Shown here: in pieces, positions 34,939 through 45,839 of the stretch | Position numbering within the stretch: the first letter of the stretch is position 1 | How the letters are laid out: every line of letters begins with the position of its first letter | Position numbers and translations under genes: made by a program | Assembly (NCBI GenBank): GCA_936450465.1 | Contig: OW388300.1 | Span: forward strand, 23,685,232 to 23,749,231 | Length of the DNA: 64,000 nucleotides | Reading direction: 5' to 3' | Origin: Gibbula magus | Taxonomy: Eukaryota > Mollusca > Gastropoda > Trochida > Trochidae | Notes under the pieces: model-generated | What the model was told of the DNA's origin: nothing | Seen by the model: the letters and a program-made list of their open reading frames with translations, nothing else | Databases searched by the model: none

Positions 34939-36289
34939 ACCAGGAGAATAATAGAGAAAAACTTAATTTTAATATGTTGAACAGTATTGCTTAAGACATA
35001 ATGTATTTTTAAAAAAGTGTTAAAATGTTACATTTTCTGTAGTAACTTTGAAAAAACGTTTTCGGTAAGCGCCGTTTTCCGGAAATGCCCGAGAGTTAAT
35101 CAGGATGGCAGCAGTCACGTGATTTGACGTCAACGATGCTCTTCACCCAACCTGTCAGGCATAAAAGATACAGTGTATGTTCTACGTTCGTAGTACTATT
35201 ATGGCTTCCTTTGATAGAGATGGCAGTGTTGACTTTAAGACATAAACAACATCCGTCCTGATCAGTATGAACTATTGTGAATCAAGATGTGGCTGAACAC
35301 CAGGAATCAAGTGAGGATGAGCTGACAGATGTCAACTCTGAGAGAGTTTGAAATACCGATTCGTACGTAGGTACTGCAAACTGTCACAATTAGTAGTGGA
35401 TTATGCCGTGCATTGAATAGTTACTGTCTACATATAGCTAAAATGAGTGTCAACAACGTGTATGATAATAGTTTATTAAAATCCGTAAATACAAATTACA
35501 CTTCCTTTATTCGTATATTAACGCTGAAGAAACCAGTTTCACGGGATAAAATGTTCCTTGATTCTCGATGTTTCATATATACAAACGTATTAATATTGAA
35601 TAGTATTACTTACATCTATGGTCAAAACCATTCTTCAATAGTAATCAAAGATAGTAAGATCTATAAATAGCTAAATGTGAGATTTGGCAGTCACTAAAAC
35701 TGGACTTCCACGATAATAGGGAATTCGTGAGAAGCCAGTAATAACGCAGTGTAGCTGGTTATCAAATATTTTCAGAAAGATAGAATTATTAGCCGAATGT
35801 ATCTTTACCAGAATCAATACCACTGATATGACTGAATATCTCACTCCAGACTATATAGTAAAAACTAATTAATCTTGTTTGTTCTAGGGCTCACATATGA
35901 TCTGCGTATAGACGTCTGTCTAGAAAGGCTCACCACCTATATTGTGCTGTGCACAATATGCCATATCGAGTCAGAAACTGTCTCGAATTCTACGTATTAA
36001 ACCAATTCTTCCTCCACACTAGTATTTTCCCATTCGCTTTGTTGTTCACATTCACATTCACATTGTTCAGCAATGGCGGACCGTAGAGCATCTCTGACGT
36101 CACAGCCTAATCCTGACGAAGGCTCCCGGGGAAATATGCATATCGCCACAGGCAAACAGTCGGTGCGGTTCTTTTGTCGCGTAATTAGTAATTAAACACG
36201 GCTTTCCATATTATTTTGGGGGGAATATGTTTTTAACAGTATATTGTATTATAACAGAATATAAATGTTTTAACATATTCTCTGGAAGA

Positions 36290-36660
36290 GCTTCGGCCAA
36301 GTCAATCTTTAACTCCCGGGTGAAACCCAAAGAGGTTATTGTCGTGGTGCAGCCGCCCGCTCGTCCGTCCCGAAAACGGTACTTGTATTCTTAAATCAAC
36401 TCCTCCCACAGTTTTTGACCAATCTTTCTGAAACTGTACACTTGCTTTGGATATACATCGGTGACACGCATGTGTTTTTTTGGGACCAATCGGATTGCTA
36501 TTTTCAGAGTAATTGCCCTTAGCGTAGACGTTTTCAGACTGACAGTAACTTTTGATTTGTCAGCATTTGAAAATGTTATGTATCCAATGTCACACACTGA
36601 GGTTATAAGCTTTGACCTTGTGATATTGACCTTGATGTTAGATCCATTTTGTTAGAAACT
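36290..36660 (-). repeat. Interspersed repeat related to 22690-22910
   Basis: The segment has CTCCCGGGTGAAACCC, GTCGTGGTGCAGCCGCCCGC, CGTCCGTCC, AATCTTTCTGAAACTGTACA and ACATCGGTGACACGCATGTG, with GGGACCAATCGGATTGC. These correspond in reverse orientation to parts of 22690-22910 and 19560-19830. It is non-coding. Confidence 0.6.
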
Positions 36661-37161
36661 TAACCATGGCCATCATTTTCTAATGATTGGTGATAGGCCT
36701 TCGATAGTTGACATGTTTATTTAGTTTAATAGGTCATTACATTACCCTTTAACGTGTGTATCGCATAGTGAAAAATTTCTTCCTCAACAGTAAAAAGAGA
36801 ATTTGTCAACGAGGAATGATTTATAATATTCCCGTAGTCGTAGCACATATCACTAATTTGGTCGCTGTTAAATCGACGAAATAAAACGTCAACATTCGTA
36901 GTAATATTACCCCATGCGTCATACTGTCAGTTGTATGTGAAATCAATCAAAGACGTGTATTTTACTGTGAGGAAATACTAAGTTAATTTTGAACTAACGC
37001 AATGAAATGAAATCAAGCCTTACGAAAAACGTAATATCACAAATACTAATAACACATGTGAAAAATTCAATGTTTAGAGTGTATCATTAGGGTAAGACAC
37101 ACGTCTTTATACTTATATATATTATTTGACACTGGAATATATGATGATAATTTATTTGAAG

Positions 37162-37520
37162 GGGAACGCCTCCTATGATATCACGACCGTGGAGGACTAC
37201 GAGGAGGAAGAGTTCAACTGCTGCCAGAGTGGTGTCAACAGTATCCAGGGGGACATCAAAGAAGGATACAACACACACAGCACTGCCATATGGAACTGTA
37301 TTTACGTCATACTTGGCTTGTTGTACCTAGCCTATGTTGCCTATGCCATGTACTACAGCTTCGGAGATGAAGCTTCCATTCGTCTCCTCGTTGTGACCAT
37401 TCTGGGAGTGTTCCTGGTTGTGTTCAACTTGACGTGGGATATCTTCAAACATCCTTTCGTCAAGTGCAGTAAAAACATATCCAGTCCTTCATTCAACAGA
37501 AACAGGACCATTATTAGATG
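37162..37520 (+). CDS. SLC28A: SLC28-type nucleoside transporter, exon 2 (TM1-TM2)
   Basis: The acceptor TTTATTTGAAG (AG at 37160-37161) opens 119 codons plus two bases, and the donor is GTTAGT at 37521. The peptide has an acidic cytosolic stretch (TVEDYEEEEFNCCQ) and two hydrophobic helices, IWNCIYVILGLLYLAYVAYA and LLVVTILGVFLVVFNLTWDI, followed by a basic NRNRTIIR. This fits the poorly conserved N-terminal helices that animal CNTs have beyond the bacterial core. The preceding in-frame ATG at 37126 lies before the acceptor and is probably intronic, though it could start a shorter isoform. Confidence 0.85.
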
Positions 37521-37996
37521 GTTAGTTATGTAGACACCAATATGTTTTAAGAAAAGCAAGATTTACTTGGTTACAGCTTCTCTACTGTGAACAAACACGA
37601 CTTGTAGGGGTATATGCTTACTCATCCACCAATGTAGTAAGCTAAACTCCGAAACCTTTTCTATGTTCACAATAAATAAGGTTTAGTGTGTATTCACCTT
37701 GTTAATGCCCTTAAACAATTCGACATGACTTGCTGCAGTTGATGTTTTAAGCTGCTGAATTAAAGTACAATTAATTCTGAGTAGCCAAAGTAAACTCTTA
37801 AACAAAGGGACTTGGGCGGTCAAATGATATTGTATTTTCAGTTTAATGTACATCTACGAAGTTACATTTTCAGTAACCATGTAACATATGATGAAAAATA
37901 TCGAATCCAACTTTAAGTAAGAGTGCATTTAGTAACATAAATACGTATTTCTATTACATTCTCATTGCTGAAATATATATATATATTTTTACTTAC

Positions 37997-38305
37997 TTCA
38001 TACGCAGTCCGTTTTTCGCCAACGTGTCCACAGTTATAGTGAGCCTCTTTAATAACGTAATATAACTCCTCAAATGGTACGAAGTATTTGGGATCCTTTT
38101 CAGTTCCTTTCTTAATCCATTTCTTCAGTCCGCCGATATCAAACACATCAAAGTTCTGCAGTAGTCTATATTCTTTCTTTTCTTTAGTTGCTGTCTTGAT
38201 TTTAGCTGATACGACATCTGCTATTGTAATGTCATATTCTTCTTTTAAAATAACCGAGAAGGTGTTCGTGTTGACTAAGCTATCGAACTTTACCTTTTGC
38301 TCCAT
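37997..38305 (-). CDS. Integrase-like exon (KRBA2/Ginger-type) antisense in intron 2
   Basis: The minus-strand ATG at 38305 opens 103 codons ending at a consensus donor, GTAAGTA, at 37996. The protein starts MEQKVKFDSLVNTN and includes LLQNFDVFDIGGLKKWIKKG, PKYFVPFEELYYVIKEAHYN and CGHVGEKRTAYE. The H....GH.G..RT..E pattern is the start of the HHCC zinc-binding region that precedes an integrase core, in the style of domesticated KRAB-A-domain-containing-protein-2-like genes and Ginger transposons. The frame is intact over its whole length, unlike most transposon remnants here. The next exon, which would carry the CxxC and core, was not found to the left, so it may be an isolated fragment. Confidence 0.55.
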
Positions 38306-38574
38306 GGTCCAGATGTTATGTGAAGCAAAATGACAAATACATAGTATGTGCCAGATGTGAAACAGTTGTCTTTTATTATGTCATGCCCATATATTTTTAG
38401 GATTACTGCCAAAACCTGCATGGACGTTTTAGATGTTAGAAAATCCCTTCTATACAATTGGAAGCTTTTATAACTTTTTAACAATATTTTCTACACTGTA
38501 TATGTATATATATATATAATTTATATATAAAATGAATTTTTTAGGAAAATGTAGTCTTTTATATATTTGTATAC

Positions 38575-38707
38575 TTCTTTTTAACTTTTTTTTATAGTCT
38601 CTCATAATCCCATGAGGGATGGCTCATCATTTGTATCTTGTTATCTTTGTAAATGTATATTTGTATGAGGTGAGACTTGTAATAAAATATCTGTCTGTCT
38701 GTCTATA
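38575..38707 (+). mobile_element. LINE 3' end with (TGTC)n tail
   Basis: TATAGTCTCTCATAATCCCATGAGGGATGG (20-base core at 38597), GTATGAGGTGAGACTTGTAA and AATAAAATATC(TGTC)n form a plus-strand 3' terminus. The same family occurs inverted at 10899-11182, 29556-29830 and 63893-64000. No ORF is retained. Confidence 0.75.
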
Positions 38708-38764
38708 AAGAGGCTAAGTAAAGTTCACAGCTCAGCAATACAATCAATCAGCTTGTGTAAGCGT

Positions 38765-38930
38765 AATCATCCAATCCCAGGGAATGAGCAGTCGTTAACA
38801 CTGCTCATTCTCAGGGATTAGCTGACCAATCACTGGGATTGGGCAAGCCCCCGACCATTGACGGGGATTGGGCAACGTTGTTGCCCAAACCCAGGGAATG
38901 AGCAATTCCGGGAATTGGGCACGACATATA
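38765..38930 (+). repeat. Cluster of overlapping palindromes
   Basis: ATCCCAGGGAATGAGCAG pairs with CTGCTCATTCTCAGGGAT (about 38774-38819). GGGCAACGTTGTTGCCC (38869-38885) is a perfect palindrome, and further CAGGGAATGAGCAATT and GGGATTGGGCA words repeat around it. It looks like a foldback-type non-autonomous element 140 bp upstream of transporter exon 3. Confidence 0.75.
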
Positions 38931-39069
38931 CATAATGTGCTTGATGACGTGCTGGTGTCGGTACCGAACATCGCATCTATTGTATTGAAGAAGTTGACTA
39001 TTCATATACTTGTTCTACTTCTACTTTCAAGGACTTTGATTTATTATATCATTACTTACTATTTTTCAG

Positions 39070-39214
39070 GATTCTGTACTTTGTTGCAATAATCATCATC
39101 GTGGTCATCCTTGTTATTGAGGTGGCCATTCCAACACCAACCAACCTCATCTCCCTGGCGGGCCTCGCCGCCTTCATCCTCATCTGCTACGTCACGTCAA
39201 CAAATCCGGGCAGG
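39070..39214 (+). CDS. SLC28A: SLC28-type nucleoside transporter, exon 3 (TM3 region)
   Basis: The acceptor TACTATTTTTCAG is followed by G, which completes the tryptophan codon split at 37520, and 48 codons up to the donor GTACGT at 39215. The peptide has two hydrophobic segments, ILYFVAIIIIVVILVIEVAI and LISLAGLAAFILICYV, ending TSTNPGR. In CNTs this precedes the conserved WRPVxWG segment, and exon 4 indeed starts with VNWHPVFWG. Confidence 0.9.
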
Positions 39215-39418
39215 GTACGTCATTCAGCTCTTATTAATTGAACGTTTGTAATAACTACTCAGAAATGACACAATTTGATGTTCAATAATTAAATGAATCA
39301 GAATTTTAACTAAGACGGGGTTGCTATCAAGTTTTAATCCGTCGCCGCCGGTTCGTTTTGTTTTGGCTATAATTGTTTTCCAAGAAGGTTTTAAGAACTC
39401 ATTTACATAACTTCATAC

Positions 39419-39640
39419 TTATGATGTAGCTCAGTTGGTAGAGTGCCCGCTCATAACCCAGAAGACCGGGTTCGATTACCGGTCACGTCATACCAAAAGA
39501 CGTTAAAAGATGGGAGTTGTTGCTTCCCTGCTTGGCGCTCAGCATTATAAGGATAGAACAACGCTGCCATGCGACTGCCGAGTGCAAAATATACAAACCG
39601 AATTTCCAATGTACATTGCATTGCGGACAATAAAGTGTTG

Positions 39641-39674
<34 letters not shown>

Positions 39675-39675
39675 G
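39419..39675 (+). mobile_element. tRNA-derived SINE with CAT anticodon-like loop
   Basis: The head ATGTAGCTCAGTTGGTAGAG, a CTCATAA loop and GGGTTCGATTACC give A- and B-box-like sequence resembling elongator tRNA-Met, but the anticodon stem does not pair, so it is not a tRNA gene. The body has GGGAGTTGTTGCTTCCCTGC with TTGGCGCTCAGCATTATAAG, a core of the kind conserved among metazoan SINEs, and the tail is GACAATAAAGTGTTG(TTA)n. It lies in the intron after exon 3. Confidence 0.85.
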
Positions 39676-41586
39676 GGCTTCAAAAAGAAGCCCTTATTGT
39701 TATTGCTGAAGTTTTTTTTTATTATTATTAATCTGACGTTTTTTTCTACCAGAGCTACAGGTCGCAATTACTGGCCGATTTTGATGAAATTTAAGTATGT
39801 TATGTAGCTCCAAGGGTACATAGTGCCCATACAAATCTTGGAAAATGTGGTTAACAAACAAAGGGGAGATGAGGCAAAAAACACCTTTTTTAAAGCAGTT
39901 TTTATCTACAGTATTTAATTTGGCAGTATTTGTCGGAATTGTCTGAAATTTTGCAAGCAGTTTGATTGGAAGGAAGTTGTAACTCGTATCATTTGGCCGT
40001 CAGGTGGCGTCAACAGTTTTTAGAAGCAGTTAACACCACATGTCTTTAGCATTTTGCTGCAAAATAACTAAGTGTCTTACAAGTGTAAACGCAATATACA
40101 TCTTATCTGTAGACGTTGGTCTTCAAACGACACAGAAAACATACAACAGTGACCAAATAGACCGCCTCTTTGTAAACACGTCTACCATTCAAAAAGACTA
40201 ACACTGCCACCTCTCAATTATTCCGGGGGCCACTTCTCTCCAAATCCCCTTCCTTATTGCCTTCGACCCGGTTGCTGACCTCAGGCTGAGTGCTCATTAT
40301 TTATATTTCTCAATTTCCTTTTACGCAGATTCTACACAATTAACACCATAGTCTAAGCCTTATATTTTCTTCATGTGTAATTTCTATTCCCAGTAGGACA
40401 TATTGCCCTTGGTCATCGTTTTCTTTTATTCAGGATGAGTAACATTTCATAAGAACAACAGGTCCCTAATCTAAGCTTCCATTCAATGTTTCTGTCATGT
40501 TTATTCCAGTGCATTTGTTCTCGTGGTCGTATTTGTGTTGTCTTCTACGGTGGATACAAGTGTTTTTCTATAATCTCATTAATTGAATATTCACATTCTA
40601 AGCATAAACAGCTCATTGGTGATAGTAATATCATATCTTCAAATACATAAGACTCAAGTTACTTATTTCAACAATATATGTGTATGATGTGTTGTAGCAT
40701 AGTTAATGACATGCTGGACTTCAAATTTTTAATGTAGGGTTCAATTCCAGCTGCATATCTCCAAACTTTTGCAGATTTATTTCGTAAACTTTACGTCCAA
40801 TTTCTTGAAATGTTATGTTTAAATGCTTTATTTTTATGTTTGAATTAGGAAATAAGTGATTTAGTCTATTATACCTCATCCAAGGATTGAGTCATGTCAA
40901 TTCCTAAATGCCTAATTTCATGGACATGTCTTTACGCTTCTGAATCGGAAATTCAGTGTAAATTATTTGTCAATTGTCTATCTGTCTGTCTGGTTGTCCG
41001 AAACACCTAAATCTTGGCTATAAATTTGGATTGGTCAGTGATAGGCCTTTGCTACTTCACAGATGTATGTACTGTGACGAGACCTTTCAGAGAAGCTCAC
41101 AAGGTTTGACCTTGACCTTGGCACAGGGATACTGTTTAAAAACAATGTAAACCTTGGCTTTATCTTTAAAATGGGTCAATGATAAGCCATTGATACTTTA
41201 CTTGATATTTGATACTTTGCGTCTGTTGTGATAAGAACTTTAAGATCAGGACATAATTTCTTAACCTATGACCCTGACCTTGGCAAAGAAACCTTTTTTT
41301 TTAAAAAGACCTTAGCCTTAAGCATACTTTTCGATAGGTCAGTGATGTGATACGCCTCTGATACTTCACATGTGTATCCATTACGATGAATTGTTTTTAA
41401 GAAAGGTCGTGACCTTGACCTTTAAGCTGAAATACTTTAAAACCAATAACGTTGATATTTCACATTGGTATATGCTGTGATCAGACATATTAGTCATATG
41501 AAGTCATAATTGTTGACCTTGTGACCTTGACCTTGGGAATTTGACATGTAGCAGCTTGAAGCCCGCCAAACGCTGCTTGCAGCTTT
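39676..41586 (+). repeat. Long interspersed non-coding repeat
   Basis: It starts AGGGCTTCAAAAAGAAGCCC, a small hairpin, followed by TTATTGTTATTGCTGAAG, and ends AGCAGCTTGAAGCCCGCCAA with ACGCTGCTTGCAGCTTTAAT. Inside, 41040-41560 has repeated 'gtgaccttgaccttgg' words and degenerate 110-bp units ('aggcctttgctacttcacagatgtat'). A decayed tRNA-like stretch lies at about 40690-40765. No protein is encoded. Confidence 0.6.
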
Positions 41587-41587
41587 A

Positions 41588-42640
41588 ATTATACCCCCGC
41601 TACGAAGTAGTCGGGGGTATATAGCGCTCAGCGCGTCCGTCCGTCCGTCCGTCCGGAACACTTTTGGTTCCGCTCATAACTCAAATACTACTTGTTCAAT
41701 TGTTATGAAACTTTATACATGTACACTTTATGGTCCCTAGATGTGCCTTTTCTATGTTTCCCTCAGATTCCATGATTATTTTTTCAGATTTTCCACTTTT
41801 CAGCGTCTTTGTGTGCGCGTCTATGCTTACACTTTTGGTTCCGCTCATAACTCAAATACTACTTGTTCAATTGTTATGAAACTTTATGTATGTACACTTT
41901 ATGGTCCCCACATGTGCCTTTTGTATGTTTCGTACTCTAATTTGCATAATTTATGCACATTTTCTCCGTTTTTCGACTTTGCCATTCAGTTTTTGTTCCA
42001 CTCATAACTCAAATACTAATTGTTCAAATGTCTTGTAACTTGATACATATAATCATCACGATGTGTACATCTGCCTTTTGTATGTTTCATACCCTAAATT
42101 TGCATAATTTATGCAAATATTCTCCGTTTTCGACTTAACCATTCACACTTTTCGTTCCACTCATAACTCTGAAAGCAGTTGTCCAAATGTTAAGAAACTT
42201 GATATGTACAATCACCATGATGTGTACATCTGCCTTTTGTATGTCTCAAACCCTCATTTGCATAATTGATGCAAATTTTTTCCGTTTTTCATCCTCGCCA
42301 TTCACACTTTTTGTTCCATTCATAACTCAGACACTAATTGTTCAAATGTTACGAAACCACTGATGTGTACATCTGTCATTTTTATATTTCATACCCTCAT
42401 TTGCATATTTGTATGTTTCATACCCTCATTTGCATATTTAATGACATTTTTCAAATTTTTCGACTTTTACTTCTAAAACATGCTTACAAGTGTAATACTT
42501 ACTCTGCTTTAATAATACTTATAAATAATGGTCTGTTCATACAAAAGTTTAAACATTGATGCCCTTTAGCTATTTTCAAACATTTCTTTTTTACCAATGT
42601 TAAAAGCGGGGGTATCATGAGTGAGCTGTGCTCACTAATT
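41588..42640 (+). repeat. TATACCCCCGC element with internal 160-bp units
   Basis: It starts TATACCCCCGCTACGAAGTA with (CGTC)n and ends GCGGGGGTATCATGAGTGAG. Five imperfect units of about 150-175 bp (from about 41660, 41830, 42000, 42160 and 42310) each contain CACTCATAACTCAAATACTA, TTGTTCAA(T/A)TG, GTACA..CTGCCTTTTGTATG and TTTGCATAATTTATGCA. Relatives are at 55410-56075 and 57835-58507. Confidence 0.8.
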
Positions 42641-42642
42641 CT

Positions 42643-42643
42643 C

Positions 42644-42677
<34 letters not shown>

Positions 42678-42678
42678 C
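42643..42678 (+). repeat. (TTA)n microsatellite
   Basis: An uninterrupted TTATTATTA run directly follows the TATACCCCCGC element. A similar run is the SINE tail at about 39646-39673. Confidence 0.95.
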
Positions 42679-43111
42679 CCTGGGAAATGTTCACATTCAA
42701 GGTCAAAGGTCAAGGTCATGAGTTCTGAAATCACTGTAAAAATCTTTGTAAACACAATAACTTATTACTTATAACTTATTTGGTATATTTCAACTATTGA
42801 GATGAGCAAGCATTTGCGAATATGACTCATGTTAACTCATGTTTGAATCATTATATGATTGTTATACACGATGTTCGAGGTGATGTAGAGGATTGTGACA
42901 CGATTTATCGTTAACGAATATGATATAATTATCATGTTATAATGATTTACACTGATCGTTTCCTAAACGTGTCAATCCCTTAACATGTCTGGTGCGAGTC
43001 ACGCAAGTCATCATATGTATTAGTTTTGACTTTTGGAGTATAAGGCTACCCTTGTTCTGTTCAGTAATAATATTGTTTTCCTGCAATGAACCATCTCTAC
43101 TTCAACAACAG

Positions 43112-43300
43112 GTCAATTGGCATCCTGTTTTCTGGGGTCTCGCCCTCCAGTTCTTTTTCGCTGCCATCATCCTGAAGACTCAATGGGGCTACGATGCCTT
43201 TGAATGGCTCGGAAACCGTGTGACGGAATTTTTAGCCCATACAAATACTGGATCAGAGTTTGTCTTCGGGGATATCAGCATCCACTTCTTTGCATTCACG
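43112..43300 (+). CDS. SLC28A: SLC28-type nucleoside transporter, exon 4 (start of conserved core)
   Basis: It lies between acceptor TCTACTTCAACAACAG and donor GTACGT, 63 codons, phase 0 at both ends. The peptide VNWHPVFWGLALQFFFAAII, then LKTQWGYDAFEWLGNRVTEF, then GSEFVFGDISIHFFAF matches the first conserved block of CNTs (WRPVxWGxxLQF..G..ILRT..G..AF.WLG..V..FL..T..GS.FVFG). It covers one membrane helix and the amphipathic helix before the scaffold helices. This is strong family evidence. Confidence 0.95.
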
Positions 43301-43740
43301 GTACGTGGTCGAATACACTGAAATATTCTGCAATGAAAAGTATCATTTATCAGTATTACTCTTTTCTATATATAACCTTACTTGACGTGAGAATCAACTC
43401 ATTATATTCGGGAAGGTTAGCGATACATCGATATATCGCCATCATGTCCCATTTCCATTTTCTTACTTTTAATAATAAACTCTCTTTATAAAAATAAGTG
43501 TATTTGGTAGGAATGCGCCCAAAAAATGAGGGATCCGGAAGGATTTGGCTTGTTGGATTCGGCTTGTTGGATTCCACCCTTTTTCGTCCTGTGTTTAAGA
43601 TTTATTCGAATACTGTGTGAGGACTGCGATCTCGACAACAAAGGGGATATGCAATAAGATAGTTACGCATTTCAAAGGTCGACTACAAATGAATACAATG
43701 TTTTGAAGAAGTTTGATCTGATCGATTTTATCTATTTCAG

Positions 43741-43902
43741 TTGATGCCAGTGGTTACATTCTTCAGCGCTATCATCTCTGTGACTTACTACTTGGGTGTA
43801 ATGCAGGCAATAGTAAAAGTCATAGGACGCTTTCTTGCCATGTGCCTAGGTACCACACCTGCCGAGTCCCTCAATGCTGCTGGCAACATTTTCGTTGGAA
43901 TG
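43741..43902 (+). CDS. SLC28A: SLC28-type nucleoside transporter, exon 5 (to HP1 selectivity residues)
   Basis: The acceptor TCTATTTCAG is followed by 54 codons in phase 0 and donor GTATGG. The peptide has LMPVVTFFSAIISVTYYLGV, MQAIVKVIGRFLAMCLGTTP and AESLNAAGNIFVGM. It matches the CNT block ending GNIFV(S/G)(Q/M). The glutamate in AESL corresponds by alignment to human CNT1 Glu308. The exon ends exactly after Gly-Met, the pair equivalent to hCNT1 Ser319-Gln320 and hCNT2 Gly313-Met314 that sets pyrimidine versus purine preference. Confidence 0.95.
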
Positions 43903-44024
43903 GTATGGGGACTGTTTCATTTAAATTGTTGCTTTTTGAAAATTACATCACTAAGGAAAGTTACTTCCTTTGTTCTGACGAGTCTTTTTCTGGATAACCG
44001 ACTCTAACCTCGGTTATCTGCTTG

Positions 44025-44210
44025 TGTTGAGGTAGGTTTTCTTGGTTATGTACGCGTCCGAGGTAGTTATTTGAAGGCGGTTATATCTTCGCCTCAAACT
44101 TGGTATCTTCCCTCGAAAATTCGCAATGTCACTTGGTTTTCTTAATTTTGAAAACGACCTCGAAATAACTACCTTCAGTTTGTGCATAACCAAATAACCT
44201 ACCTCAACAA
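44025..44210 (+). repeat. Foldback repeat in intron 5
   Basis: TTGAGGTAGGTTTTCTTGGTT with CGAGGTAGTTATTT (44027-44072) pairs imperfectly with AAATAACTACCTTC and AACCAAATAACCTACCTCAA (44163-44206). It resembles a small palindromic MITE. A second, shorter hairpin of similar sequence (GGTAGTTATTGAA / TTCAATAACTACC) lies at 45590-45635. Confidence 0.75.
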
Positions 44211-45839
44211 ATACAGTAAGGTATGTCCATTGTTCTTGGACATTGCCTCAACATACCTTGGATACTATTCTGCTGTCTGAGCATAAATGAAAGAGTTAAA
44301 CTATGGCAATACGGAAAGAGAAAACACAACACACATTTGAAGCATTTAATTCAAGTGAACCACCGTTTTCAAACTACATGTTTGACATTTTCATGTAACT
44401 TTGCCGCGATCTTGTTCCAATCTGTAGATCTACTGTCAAAGATAGCACTGACGGGTCTTCGTTCCTCGTAATCTGTTTTCAAATAGGTTCACTGAACTGA
44501 ATAAGAGCAGGAATAAATATTGAAACATTAAAACATTCAATTCCAAATTTAAATGAAAATGTGTACTTGGACATTGATATATTTATGTACTACGAACATC
44601 TAATTTGTACTTTTTCCAAAACGTTTAAACTGTTAAAAAGGCGCCTAAACTAGATAGAAATGAACGCAAACGTTTACAGTACAAATAATTTTCAGTCAAC
44701 TTGCATATTCATCCATAATTGCCGAATATGTAATAATTATTAGTTTCCAATTGAAATTGAGCAACATCATTATAGATGTAAAGAAACCGAAACTACACGT
44801 CCCATTTACATGCACGGTCGTTTACAAAGTGGCCTGAGTCAATCGCGGTGCATTGTCCGGATTTCGATCAGAAATAAGTTTTGCCTTCATGATATCGTGA
44901 AGATACTAAGTCGACTATCATCAAAATGGTAGTTTTCGGTAGTAGTCAATACTCGGTAACTTACACCATTTATAACGTTTGGAATATGTGACCCCCCACC
45001 CCCCAACAACACAACAGTTTAAATAAATAAAACTATAGTAGAGAGTTGTTTAGCGTCACATGACAATATTTCAGTCACTACAGTGGGAAATACTTGATTT
45101 TCTTGCTTATATGTATCACATAACGAATTGTAAAACGTACTGGTTTGTTAATGTTGAATTCGAACTTCACAAACATTTCTATACTGCAGTGGTGCTCACC
45201 TTTTATTTATGTCTTTGTCCAGGCCTTTTGTCTTTCTTCAGAGTATTTTCTGAAATAGCATATGCCACTCAGTCATACATCTAAATAAGAATTATGAAAA
45301 CGTGGATTATCGTCGCCCTTTTGAATTTCCACTCTCTTTAGTTCCAGTTCTGCTTCCATGTCCTGTGACGACCTCATCATATCTTCATCTGAATCCGAAT
45401 GCATCTTGCCACACCTCAGTACAATGTGTTGCAATCTTACACGAGCATCCCGTAACTGACCTAGGGCAGGTTATTAAATATGAAACAACTTTTGTTGATG
45501 CTTTTAATCACACCTAATAAGCTTCACGCGTAATAAATATATAAGTATGACCACTTGGTGTAAGGCGTTTAATCACCCTCATTACGGTAGTTATTGAAAT
45601 AAACTCTGCTCGGGCAAAATTCAATAACTACCTTAACCTTAACACAATCACTGCATTCCCTTTGAAAGGAACGTTTGATAAATATAGTTGGTTTGGTTTC
45701 GTGCAATTCAATGTACTTCCACTACAATATTATATATTAAACAAGATACTGGAGGTTTTCAGGGTAGTGGTAAAAGTAGCAATCTTATGCCACCAGCTAA
45801 CAACACGTTAAATACTTTAAATACGACATAATTGGTTCT

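Larger units (their letters stand above)
6558..37161 (+). other. Intron 1 of the transporter gene, filled with repeats
   Basis: If exons 1 and 2 belong together, this 30.6-kb stretch is one intron with donor GTAAGT and acceptor TTTGAAG. The sequence is AT-rich and mostly old transposon copies, listed separately. I recognise nothing specific in 6560-7640, 17400-18800, 18900-19950, 24260-25530, 28400-28700, 29900-30630, 31560-32000, 34010-34670 and 34940-36280 beyond AT-rich sequence and short low-complexity runs. Confidence 0.55.

Noticed and set aside
37126..37161. ATG at 37126 as the true transporter start
   Set aside because: The codons before 37162 give a non-conserved peptide and end in an AG acceptor; exon 1 at 6456 supplies a better start. 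A minor isoform is not excluded.
39419..39495. A functional tRNA-Met gene
   Set aside because: The anticodon stem does not pair and the tRNA-like head is followed by a SINE body and TTA tail.
40690..40765. tRNA-like stretch with CTTCAAA loop and GGGTTCAATTCC
   Set aside because: The stems are heavily mutated; it is at best a SINE or pseudo-tRNA relic within a larger repeat.
41656..42440. Several open frames of 60-88 codons in the TATACCCCCGC element
   Set aside because: They repeat with the 160-bp units, encode no recognisable domain and are not conserved between units.
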